From Bacteroidota bacterium (GTDB lineage: Bacteria > Bacteroidota > Bacteroidia > NS11-12g > UBA9320), in contig DNHN01000242.1 in the NCBI GenBank assembly GCA_003485825.1, forward strand, positions 1 through 5,498: a stretch of 5,498 nucleotides of DNA, given 5' to 3'. This document shows, piece by piece, positions 1-4,827 of this stretch. The position numbers and the translations under genes were made by a program. The notes beneath the pieces are model-generated. The model was not told where the DNA came from, did not search any database, and saw only the letters and a list, made by a program, of their open reading frames with translations. Position 1 is the stretch's first letter. Each line of letters starts with the position of its first letter.

Positions 1-88
1 TATGACAGATAAAAGACCTTTTCACTGAAAAAAAAAATAATATTTAGATAGTAAAAAAAATATATATATAAAGAAAGGTAGAAAACCG

Positions 89-109
89 ACACTCCGTCAT
101 GGGTGTTTT
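89..109 (+). terminator. Weak candidate rho-independent terminator
   Basis: ACACTC (89-94) can pair with GGGTGT (101-106), with one G-T pair, around a six-base loop. A short T run (106-109) follows. The stem is only six base pairs and the T run is interrupted, so this is a weak terminator at best. It is placed where one would be expected, between an upstream unit and the groEL promoter. It could equally be a leader structure or chance. Confidence 0.25.
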
Positions 110-124
110 ATTTGAATGTTTTGT

Positions 125-132
125 TACCTTTG
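125..132 (+). promoter_or_regulatory. Bacteroidetes-type -7 box of the groEL-groES promoter
   Basis: TACCTTTG matches the Bacteroidetes primary sigma -7 consensus TAnnTTTG. It ends 19 nt before the groEL ATG, which allows a start of transcription around 137-142 and a short AT-rich leader. No TTTG lies at the usual 17-23 nt upstream; the nearest, at 111-114, is too close. The -33 half is therefore weak or absent. There is no Shine-Dalgarno sequence before the ATG, as is normal in this phylum. Confidence 0.6.
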
Positions 133-151
133 TTATAAATCAAATTAAATT

Positions 152-1771
152 ATGAGTGAATTAGGATATAGCCCAAAGGATTTAACCTTTGATTCAAATG
201 CGCGCAAGCGTCTTCAGAGTGGTATAGAAAAGATTAGTAAGGCGGTAAAGTCTACATTAGGCCCTAGGGGTAAGACTGTCTTGATAGAGAGTCAGAATCA
301 TACTAGGGGAATTACCGTTACTAAGGACGGGGTGACTGTCGCAAAGAGCATAGACTTATTAGATCCTGTAGAGAACCTTGCTATACGTATGGTCAAGGAG
401 GCTGCAGACAATACTGCTACAAGTGCTGGTGATGGAACGACTACGGCCATAGTCTTGACCGAGGCGATTGCATCGTTGGGCATGGATGCCATAGACGATA
501 GTGTCAGCTCTACCGAGGTGATAAGAGAGATAGGCAGGCTCACTGACGATGTGGTCAAGAGACTAAAGAAGATGTCTAGGAAACTTGGCAAGCGAGGACT
601 GCTTGATGTAGCTACGATAAGTTCTAACAATGACAAGGAGATAGGTCGGGTGATTGCCGATGTGTACGGGTCGATTGGTGACAATGGGCTTGTGACGGTA
701 GAGAAGAGTATGACCGAGAAGACATACCACGAGGTGACCGATGGGATAAAGATTGACAAGGGATATACCAACAAGATGTTCGTCAACAACCAGAAGAAGG
801 ACGAGTGTATACTAGAGGACGCTCATATCCTTATGACCGACCATGAGATTACAAACGTGCTGGCGATAGAGAGCATACTAAAGCCCGTGATACAGAGTGG
901 CCAGCCACTACTGATTATTGGGAGCTGCTCAAACCAGGTGGTGAACACTTTGGCGGCTAATGTTGTCAAGAGCGGTCTGAAGATATGTAACATAATGCCA
1001 CCTCAGTTTGGATACAAGCAGCATGAGTTGATGGGTGATATAGCCGTCAGTGTGGGTGGAAAGTTTATGAGCGAGAGCCTTGGCGATGACCTTAGCACAA
1101 TAACCATGGCCGACTTAGGCAAGGCAGAGAAGGTGATTGTAGGCAAAGAGAATACAATAATCCTACGTAACGAAACTAATCCAGAGAGTATAAAGTCTAG
1201 AGTCGAGGAGCTGTGGGTTGCTCATGACCATGCTAAGATTAAGCACGAGCGTGACTTCGTAAAAGAGAGGATCGCATCTCTAACGGGAGGGATAGGAGTG
1301 ATATATGTCGGAGCCAATAGCGATATCGAGCACAAAGAGAAGTACGACAGGGTGGACGATGCCGTGTGTGCCGTCAGATCTGCACTCGAAGAGGGTGTGT
1401 TGCCAGGAGGAGGGCTCGCCCTATACAACCTGAGCCATAAGTATATGCTCAACGACAAGATGTGGGACGCTACACAGAGCAGCAAAGAGTCTCGTATCGC
1501 CAATAGGATAATGTCAGACGCACTTGTGTCTCCCATGAGGCAGATTATGATCAACGCGGGTCTAGACCTAGACACTGTTATGGATAGTATCCAGGGTGAG
1601 AACGTAGGCTACGACGTGAAGAACGACTGCTATGGCGATATGTTTAAGATGGGGGTGGTTGACCCACTAAAAGTCACAAAGAACGCGCTAAAGAACGCAT
1701 CGAGTGTCGCGACAACGATACTCAGCACCAACGCCATTGTAACTTTGGCTAGGACATATACCGCAGAGTAA
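152..1771 (+). CDS. groEL: Phage-encoded GroEL-type chaperonin (Hsp60, Cpn60)
   Basis: ATP-driven chaperonin subunit expected to form a cytoplasmic double ring that folds proteins with its GroES lid. At 539 aa it covers the family from the N-terminus to the last equatorial strand. ATP-site motifs are intact: TLGP (35-38), TKDG with Asp59, GDGTTT (93-98) with Asp94, Asp403 in VDDA (the equivalent of E. coli Asp398) and GGG (419-421). The intersubunit Arg197-Glu386 pair of E. coli appears here as Lys203 and Asp391. The apical domain (about 198-380) is diverged: the near-invariant PGFGDRR becomes PQFGYKQ (284-290), and E. coli substrate-binding positions Tyr203, Leu234 and Val263/Val264 align with Met, Glu and Ala/Ala, while Tyr205 and Phe210 are kept. 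The C-terminal GGM tail is missing. These alignments are from memory. groES follows 33 nt later. Base composition is richer in G+C than the genes downstream. The family call is very secure; the phage-specific role is inference. Confidence 0.97.
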   Translation: MSELGYSPKDLTFDSNARKRLQSGIEKISKAVKSTLGPRGKTVLIESQNHTRGITVTKDGVTVAKSIDLLDPVENLAIRMVKEAADNTATSAGDGTTTAIVLTEAIASLGMDAIDDSVSSTEVIREIGRLTDDVVKRLKKMSRKLGKRGLLDVATISSNNDKEIGRVIADVYGSIGDNGLVTVEKSMTEKTYHEVTDGIKIDKGYTNKMFVNNQKKDECILEDAHILMTDHEITNVLAIESILKPVIQSGQPLLIIGSCSNQVVNTLAANVVKSGLKICNIMPPQFGYKQHELMGDIAVSVGGKFMSESLGDDLSTITMADLGKAEKVIVGKENTIILRNETNPESIKSRVEELWVAHDHAKIKHERDFVKERIASLTGGIGVIYVGANSDIEHKEKYDRVDDAVCAVRSALEEGVLPGGGLALYNLSHKYMLNDKMWDATQSSKESRIANRIMSDALVSPMRQIMINAGLDLDTVMDSIQGENVGYDVKNDCYGDMFKMGVVDPLKVTKNALKNASSVATTILSTNAIVTLARTYTAE

Positions 1772-1804
1772 AAAATTCGAACACTAAGCCTTGAAATAAA
1801 AGAC

Positions 1805-2113
1805 ATGAAGCCAATTGGGAAATATATTATCATAAATAAGATTAGCGAGCAGGTAAAGACAGATTCTGGGCTTATACTCTCTGATGACGAGGCGACAACC
1901 TTCAGATATAAGAAGGCAGAGGTCGTTAAGGTAGGCACGGAGGTGACTGCCATTGCCGATGGGGACATAATATACTATGACCGCAACACAGGGCACACTA
2001 TGATCATCGATGAGACAACATACTCGGTGATTACCGAGAGAGACGTCGTAGTTGTTGACTCTCCTTGCGAAGATTCAGCATATACTTCCGATAAACCTTG
2101 TCAGTGTAACTAG
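1805..2113 (+). CDS. groES: Phage-encoded GroES-type co-chaperonin (Cpn10)
   Basis: Co-chaperonin lid for the GroEL encoded just upstream. The 102-aa product has the Cpn10 layout: an N-terminal KPIGKYIII strand, a mobile loop (about 15-32) carrying the hydrophobic GLIL motif (22-25) that corresponds to the E. coli GIVL GroEL-binding tripeptide region, a core AEVVKVG segment (38-44), GD before a YYD strand (53-59), and a closing strand ending at VVVV (81-84). Usual Cpn10 proteins end near there, so residues 85-102 are an extra polar tail with three cysteines (88, 99, 101). That tail overlaps the antisense gene at 2031-2597. No separate promoter is evident in the 33-nt gap, so it is probably co-transcribed with groEL. 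Sequence divergence is high, but the loop, length and position make the call strong. Confidence 0.92.
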   Translation: MKPIGKYIIINKISEQVKTDSGLILSDDEATTFRYKKAEVVKVGTEVTAIADGDIIYYDRNTGHTMIIDETTYSVITERDVVVVDSPCEDSAYTSDKPCQCN

Positions 2114-2597
2114 CGTTCTTCCTAAACATAGGGTTGGCGGTCTCTGAGATGGGGAAATCCTCACCATTTAGCTTTTTATAGAGGGTAGTTATGCATGAAC
2201 GAGCCTTGATTGTAAGCTCATATAGGGCCTTATGTCCTCCTCCAGACTTTCTCCACACATGAATCCACTCTCTTTCTAGCAAAGACTTGAATCTTTTCTT
2301 ATCCCAAGGGAGGACTTGTTCAAACTCTGCAAACTTTGTCTTATCAAAATACTGCTCGCTATAGAGGAAGAACAATATGTCTAAATCCTCTTGACTGAGT
2401 TGGTATCTTACCTTCGCCCACTGTCTTACAATCCTCCAATACTTCATGTAATCTAGTATAGGCTCAACCCTTCGGTACCTTACTATATTCTCAGCCTTTA
2501 CTTTTTTCCTTCGGCTAATCCGTTCTTGTTTTTGCTTTTTTTTGCGCTCTTGTTTTTTTCTCCACGCAATTCCGGCTTTTGAAAACTCAAATTCCAT
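2031..2597 (-). CDS. Putative winged-helix DNA-binding protein
   Basis: A 188-aa protein read leftward, the only minus-strand gene in the window. The N-terminus (about 13-34) is a Lys/Arg/Gln-rich helix that could contact nucleic acid. The central part reads like a MarR-type winged helix: a first helix at LSQEDLDILFFLY (67-79), a second around 85-95, a recognition-like helix at KKRFKSLLEREW (100-111), a wing at HVWRKSGGGHKALYELT (113-129), then a long helix 130-142. A conserved-looking tail follows (PMFRKNASYTDKVYRKYM, 156-173). I recall similar proteins in Bacteroidetes phages but cannot verify this. Its last 83 bp overlap the groES 3' end tail to tail. Its start lies beside the divergent promoter of the small-gene operon, so it is a reasonable candidate regulator of that promoter or of itself; that is inference. 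Confidence 0.8.
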   Translation of the reverse strand: MEFEFSKAGIAWRKKQERKKKQKQERISRRKKVKAENIVRYRRVEPILDYMKYWRIVRQWAKVRYQLSQEDLDILFFLYSEQYFDKTKFAEFEQVLPWDKKRFKSLLEREWIHVWRKSGGGHKALYELTIKARSCITTLYKKLNGEDFPISETANPMFRKNASYTDKVYRKYMLNLRKESQQLRRLSR

Positions 2598-2610
2598 TTG
2601 ATTATATTTG
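2578..2610 (+). promoter_or_regulatory. Bacteroidetes-type promoter for the small-gene operon
   Basis: TTTG at 2578-2581 and TATATTTG at 2603-2610 match both halves of the Bacteroidetes promoter (TTTG, then TAnnTTTG) with 21 nt between them, within the usual range. It is the most complete promoter in the window. It lies 30 nt ahead of the ATG at 2640 and overlaps the start of the minus-strand winged-helix gene. The position of the -7 box also decides the start of the next gene: a TTG at 2598 in the same frame lies inside the promoter and would not be transcribed. Confidence 0.7.
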
Positions 2611-2639
2611 TAGTAAAGTTAACATGTAATCTTTATAAA

Positions 2640-2858
2640 ATGAAACAAGGATATAACGCTCGACTTGATGAGTCAATCGGAGCAAGAAACGGAAAGAAGT
2701 CTCAGTCTATGAAAGACCGCAGAGATGAGTCTAAGGCTATGTCTAAGAAAATGTATGGCCATGCATATGGAGCTGATAAGGGAATGTCTTACAGACACAA
2801 TCACCCCGGACACGTTCATAATGTAGCTGGTCACTTGCGTTCACTTTACAAGAAGTAA
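2640..2858 (+). CDS. Small basic phage protein, 72 aa, unknown function
   Basis: I do not recognise a named family. The protein starts MKQGYNARLDESIGARNG and is rich in Lys, Arg, Ser and Met, with the stretch KDRRDESKAMSKKMYG (25-40) and a His/Gly/Tyr-rich C-terminal half (YGHAYG, then YRHNHPGHVHNVAGH at 51-65). It is hydrophilic, has no membrane segment and is probably partly disordered. I recall proteins with a similar N-terminus in marine Bacteroidetes phages but cannot verify this. The frame is open further upstream to a TTG at 2598, but that start falls within the promoter, so the ATG at 2640 is preferred. It is the first gene of a run of seven packed small genes; a structural or nucleic-acid-associated role is a guess from charge and context. 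Confidence 0.85.
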   Translation: MKQGYNARLDESIGARNGKKSQSMKDRRDESKAMSKKMYGHAYGADKGMSYRHNHPGHVHNVAGHLRSLYKK

Positions 2859-2861
2859 GCT

Positions 2862-3101
2862 ATGCCTATTGACAAGACCACAAAGAGTGGAATGCCTAAA
2901 GGTATGTTAAACTCTAGAAGAAGAGGTAGAGACTTATCTACTCCTTTGGCTCCATCTAAATTTGACTACAGAGATGTAGGGGCAGACCAGCTTATGAAGA
3001 TGCAAGCCAAGCAAAAAAAGATAAAAAGAGATAAAATTGCTAAAATGACTGCAGATCAAGCAATAAAAGCTTTTAACTCTACAATGCAGACGCCAGGATA
3101 G
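2862..3101 (+). CDS. Small basic phage protein, 79 aa, unknown function
   Basis: No recognised family. The N-terminal half is Lys/Arg/Ser/Pro-rich and likely flexible (KGMLNSRRRGRDLSTPLAPS at 14-33). The C-terminal half is probably helical, with a very basic run QAKQKKIKRDKIAKM (49-63) followed by TADQAIKAF. There is no signal peptide or membrane segment. The ATG lies three bases after the preceding stop, and the stop codon TAG overlaps the next GTG start by one base, so it is translated within a tight operon. It may be a virion-internal or scaffolding-like protein; this rests on charge and context only. Confidence 0.8.
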   Translation: MPIDKTTKSGMPKGMLNSRRRGRDLSTPLAPSKFDYRDVGADQLMKMQAKQKKIKRDKIAKMTADQAIKAFNSTMQTPG

Positions 3102-3391
3102 TGGCTACCAAGTCTAAAATGAAATGCAACCGCGTGGTTGCTTCGGATAGACCCGGTAAGAAACGAATGGTTAAGGCTTGTTCTAACGGGCAAGAGAAGC
3201 TTATTCACTTCGGAGCGAAGGGATATGGTCACAACTATAGTCCCGCCGCCCGAAAATCTTTTAAGGCTAGACACAAGTGCTCTAGCGCAACAAACAAACT
3301 AACGGCTCGGTACTGGTCGTGTAAGAAGCTCTGGGCAGGCCCTGGAGGGAGTACTAAATCATCACCAAAAAGCCGAAAGGGTAAATATTAA
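3101..3391 (+). CDS. Small basic Cys-containing phage protein, 96 aa
   Basis: A very basic protein with several distinctive blocks: GKKRMVKACSNG (19-30), LIHFGAKGYGHNYS (34-47), KSFKARHKC (52-60) and LTARYWSCKKLWAGPGG (67-83). Such HFG, F+ARHxC and ARYWxCKxLW motifs are familiar to me from small proteins of tailed phages, including marine ones, usually annotated as hypothetical or structural; this is recall, not a search. Four Cys (9, 27, 60, 74) plus His59 could bind a metal or be structural. The start is GTG at 3101, overlapping the previous TAG by one base (TAGTG), with AGGA just upstream. No ATG occurs before residue 7, so GTG fits the conserved body best. Confidence 0.85.
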   Translation: MATKSKMKCNRVVASDRPGKKRMVKACSNGQEKLIHFGAKGYGHNYSPAARKSFKARHKCSSATNKLTARYWSCKKLWAGPGGSTKSSPKSRKGKY

Positions 3392-3395
3392 AGTT

Positions 3396-3551
3396 ATGCC
3401 AACCGTAAGTTACAAGTGTCCTGATTCCGGATCAAAAATGAAAAAGACCTTTCCATACAACGCTGTAGGGAAAGCTCAAGCCGATACTTTCGTTAAACTA
3501 ATGAAGGGAAATATCAAGTACAATCCTAACAGATACTCAAAAGGATATTAA
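3396..3551 (+). CDS. Mini-protein, 51 aa, unknown function
   Basis: A short frame running MPTVSYKCPDSGSKMKK... and ending ...RYSKGY. It is basic (nine Lys, one Arg) with single Cys at position 8 and many Tyr, and has no membrane segment. The ATG is four bases past the previous stop. The codon pattern resembles its neighbours, and it fills the otherwise empty gap between two other small genes exactly. No family is recognised. It is supported by packing, and by AAGGA near its end (3541-3545) placed as the ribosome site of the next gene. Confidence 0.7.
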   Translation: MPTVSYKCPDSGSKMKKTFPYNAVGKAQADTFVKLMKGNIKYNPNRYSKGY

Positions 3552-3552
3552 G

Positions 3553-3669
3553 ATGGCTAAATTTAAAGTTCATAACATGTATAGCAAAACTGGAATAAAA
3601 AAGGTTGCTAAAACCATGGCTCAACATGTATCTTTAAAGAAACAAGGATACACTCATACAAGAAAATAA
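3553..3669 (+). CDS. Mini-protein, 38 aa, unknown function
   Basis: The product begins MAKFKVHNMYSKTGIKKVAK and ends GYTHTRK. About a quarter of residues are Lys or Arg, and there are no acidic residues at all. AAGGA sits seven bases ahead of the ATG, one of the few good Shine-Dalgarno-like sites in the window. The ATG follows the previous stop by one base and the stop is one base before the next ATG. A single amphipathic helix (about 14-30) is likely. Function is unknown; it might bind nucleic acid or assist capsid assembly, judged from charge alone. Confidence 0.65.
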   Translation: MAKFKVHNMYSKTGIKKVAKTMAQHVSLKKQGYTHTRK

Positions 3670-3670
3670 A

Positions 3671-3808
3671 ATGGGAAATAAAGTAAGTTGGATTTACGGA
3701 GGTAAAAGATATAGTGGGACTTTGATTAAAAGCAGAGAGACCAAAACTCACAGGTACGCAAGAACCGATAACGGAAAGATTAAAAGTTTGCCTAAAAAAA
3801 AGAACTAA
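3671..3808 (+). CDS. Mini-protein, 45 aa, unknown function
   Basis: The product begins MGNKVSWIYGGKRYSGTLIK and ends in LPKKKN. It looks like a small beta-type fold (alternating hydrophobic residues at VSWIY, GTLI, HRYAR, and a GK turn) with a basic tail. The stop overlaps the following start as TAATG, sharing one base, a typical translational-coupling arrangement. No family is recognised. It was read directly from the sequence and supported by its precise packing between neighbours. Confidence 0.65.
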   Translation: MGNKVSWIYGGKRYSGTLIKSRETKTHRYARTDNGKIKSLPKKKN

Positions 3809-3924
3809 TGAGTAAGTTAACAAATAGACAAAAAAAAATTGCCAAGGTTGCGGCTCCTTATAATAAGATTACTGGTGCTGACTTTAAGGCTTTAAAGGCA
3901 ATGAAGACAGCGAAAAAAGGATAA
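3808..3924 (+). CDS. Mini-protein, 38 aa, with ITGADFKAL motif
   Basis: The product starts MSKLTNRQKKIAKVAAPYNK and continues ITGADFKALK (21-30) before a Lys-rich end. The pattern of a basic helix, a small Ala/Pro link and ITGADFK is one I associate with short conserved proteins of marine and Bacteroidetes phages, but I cannot confirm that. It has 11 basic residues against one acidic. The start overlaps the previous stop (TAATG). Function is unknown. It is the last of the seven small genes. Confidence 0.7.
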   Translation: MSKLTNRQKKIAKVAAPYNKITGADFKALKAMKTAKKG

Positions 3925-3936
3925 GCCTTCGGTAAG

Positions 3937-4191
3937 ATGAATAACTCAAATAATGGGTTTATAATTAAAAACTGGCAGATCATCCTATGGTTTGTTATTG
4001 CTGTATTTACAGCAGGCGGAGTCTTTAGTGAGTTTACTTCTTTGAAGACAGAACTAACCATGGTTCATGATAGGCTAGACAAAAAAGTAAAAGTAATCAA
4101 CGAACTAGAAGATCGCTTAATAGACATAGAGAAGCAACTTGAGTATGAGCGAGGGCTTATTGAGGCTACTATGAATCAAAAAAATAAATAG
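3937..4191 (+). CDS. Small membrane protein, one TM helix plus coiled coil
   Basis: An 84-aa protein with a short polar N-terminus, one hydrophobic segment (about 13-30, WQIILWFVIAVFTAGGVF) and a charged, heptad-like helix to the end (about 34-76, with LKTEL, RLDKKVKVINELEDRL, LEYERGL). No family is recognised. The layout resembles the protein at 5108-5413 in the lysis cassette. It could be an accessory lysis protein, an inner-membrane spanin-like protein or a virion-assembly membrane protein; the sequence does not decide. The gap to the preceding gene is 12 nt. Its stop codon is followed at once by a T8 tract that belongs to the next promoter element and might also aid termination. Confidence 0.8.
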   Translation: MNNSNNGFIIKNWQIILWFVIAVFTAGGVFSEFTSLKTELTMVHDRLDKKVKVINELEDRLIDIEKQLEYERGLIEATMNQKNK

Positions 4192-4211
4192 TTTTTTTTA
4201 GATTACCTTTG
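4178..4211 (+). promoter_or_regulatory. A7/T8/TACCTTTG promoter element of the virion gene
   Basis: From left to right: A7 (4178-4184), 7 nt containing the preceding stop, T8 (4192-4199), 4 nt, and TACCTTTG (4204-4211), a perfect TAnnTTTG -7 box. There is no standard TTTG at -33. The A7 and T8 tracts could pair as an AT-only stem or act as curved DNA replacing the -33 contact. The same arrangement recurs at 4792-4824. The next ATG is 42 nt past the -7 box. Confidence 0.6.
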
Positions 4212-4241
4212 AGGATTAAAGTAAGAGAATTTTTAACCCTC
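4211..4241 (+). repeat. Inverted repeat at the presumed transcription start
   Basis: GAGGATTAAA (4211-4220) and TTTAACCCTC (4232-4241) are complementary at nine of ten positions, separated by 11 nt. The left arm begins at the last base of the -7 box and spans the expected start of transcription, so it would be only partly present in the RNA. That favours a DNA-level operator over an RNA hairpin, though an upstream transcript reading through would carry the full stem. Confidence 0.45.
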
Positions 4242-4253
4242 TAAGACACAAAA

Positions 4254-4793
4254 ATGGCATATCCAAAAATAAACGTCAACACAGGATTGGCGGTAGGAGT
4301 AATCGCTAGCGATACAATATTAATCCCTAGCCCAGCTCTCCCAACACTAACAGGCGCTGCAACAGCTACAACAACAAACAAGCTAGTAGATTCTAACGCT
4401 AAGTTTGTTACCAACAAAGTTCAGATAGGTGATATTGTATATAACACTACAGACAACACTGTTGTAACAGTAACCGCTATAGACAGCGAAACAACCTTAA
4501 CAGTAAGCGCAAACTTATTTGCGGATACCGAAAACTATAAGGTTTTTATAGGAGGGCCTGTCTTTTCTACAAGCATTAACTCTTCTTCTGGATGTCTTCT
4601 ATATGTAGGCAGTAGTGAGGACATGACTGCCACAGAAATGGGCTATGCGACAATCAAAGTAAAAACAATTGCGGGTAATGATGTGATATTCAACAAGTTC
4701 CCCGTTGGTCAGTATTTACCTGTGCAAGTTCTCCAAGTTTTTTCTACAGGAACGGAGTCAACTTCAAGGGTGAGTTGTGTAGCTATTTGGTAA
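4254..4793 (+). CDS. Beta-rich phage virion-like protein
   Basis: A 179-aa protein rich in Thr, Ser, Val and Ala with almost no helix-like segments, typical of tail, decoration or spike-related virion proteins. It appears to have three parts: an N-terminal strand region (1-30), a Thr/Val-rich module TNKLVDSNAKF...VQIGDIVYNTTDNTVVTVTA...TLTVSANLF...YKVFI (41-99), and a C-terminal part CLLYVGSSEDMTATEMGYATIKVKT...NKFPVGQYLPVQVLQVFSTGT (114-167). The IGDIVYNTTDNT pattern is one I have met in phage structural proteins, seemingly as a movable domain; this is recall only. It has its own promoter and is flanked by membrane and lysis-type genes. The exact virion role is not identifiable. Confidence 0.8.
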   Translation: MAYPKINVNTGLAVGVIASDTILIPSPALPTLTGAATATTTNKLVDSNAKFVTNKVQIGDIVYNTTDNTVVTVTAIDSETTLTVSANLFADTENYKVFIGGPVFSTSINSSSGCLLYVGSSEDMTATEMGYATIKVKTIAGNDVIFNKFPVGQYLPVQVLQVFSTGTESTSRVSCVAIW

Positions 4794-4824
4794 AAAAACA
4801 ATACTTTTTTTTGAACTAACTTTG
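4792..4824 (+). promoter_or_regulatory. A7/T8/TAACTTTG promoter element of the lysis cassette
   Basis: A7 (4792-4798), 6 nt, T8 (4805-4812), 4 nt, TAACTTTG (4817-4824). This repeats the order and T8-to-box spacing found at 4178-4211. The A7 tract starts within the stop codon of the virion gene. The TAnnTTTG box is perfect and lies 29 nt before the first ATG (4854) and 62 nt before the second (4887). No canonical -33 TTTG is present. Confidence 0.6.
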
Positions 4825-4827
4825 CAA

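Larger units (their letters stand above)
1..151. other. AT-rich leader region upstream of groEL
   Basis: I see no supported gene here. The stretch contains A10 (28-37), A8 (53-60) and five TA repeats (61-70), then a short GC-richer segment with a weak hairpin (89-106), then the groEL -7 box (125-132). A frame that is open from the left edge ends with TGA at 26-28 and could be the last codons of an upstream gene, but too few residues remain to identify it. The A and TA tracts could act as an UP-like or bent-DNA element; that is inference from composition only. Confidence 0.5.

Noticed and set aside
11..22. AAAAG / CTTTT inverted repeat near the left edge
   Set aside because: Only two bases separate the arms, too few for an RNA hairpin loop, and no T run follows.
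2..28. Tiny ATG-to-TGA frame at the left edge
   Set aside because: Only eight codons; more likely the end of an upstream gene or chance than a gene.
298..789. 163-aa minus-strand open frame inside groEL
   Set aside because: Antisense shadow of a strongly conserved coding region; low-complexity Ser/Val/Leu translation, no promoter or family signal.
1222..1996. Three minus-strand open frames (1222-1575, 1630-1968, 1784-1996) across the groEL and groES region
   Set aside because: All lie opposite conserved chaperonin sequence and translate to featureless hydrophobic or Ser-rich text with no initiation signals.
152..2113. Chaperonin operon as evidence of a plain bacterial chromosome
   Set aside because: The reversed gene order, diverged apical domain, and adjacent small-gene, virion-like and lysis genes fit a phage or prophage better.
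2031..2130. Bidirectional terminator between the convergent groES and winged-helix genes
   Set aside because: I looked for a hairpin with flanking A/T runs and found none; the genes overlap instead.
2598..2639. N-terminal extension of the 72-aa gene from a TTG start
   Set aside because: The extension covers the -7 box of its own promoter, so it would not be transcribed; the ATG at 2640 begins the conserved-looking sequence.
3056..4061. Minus-strand open frames at 3056-3274, 3608-3823 and 3858-4061
   Set aside because: Opposite the packed plus-strand small genes; their arrangement would break the clear overlapping start/stop pattern of the plus strand.
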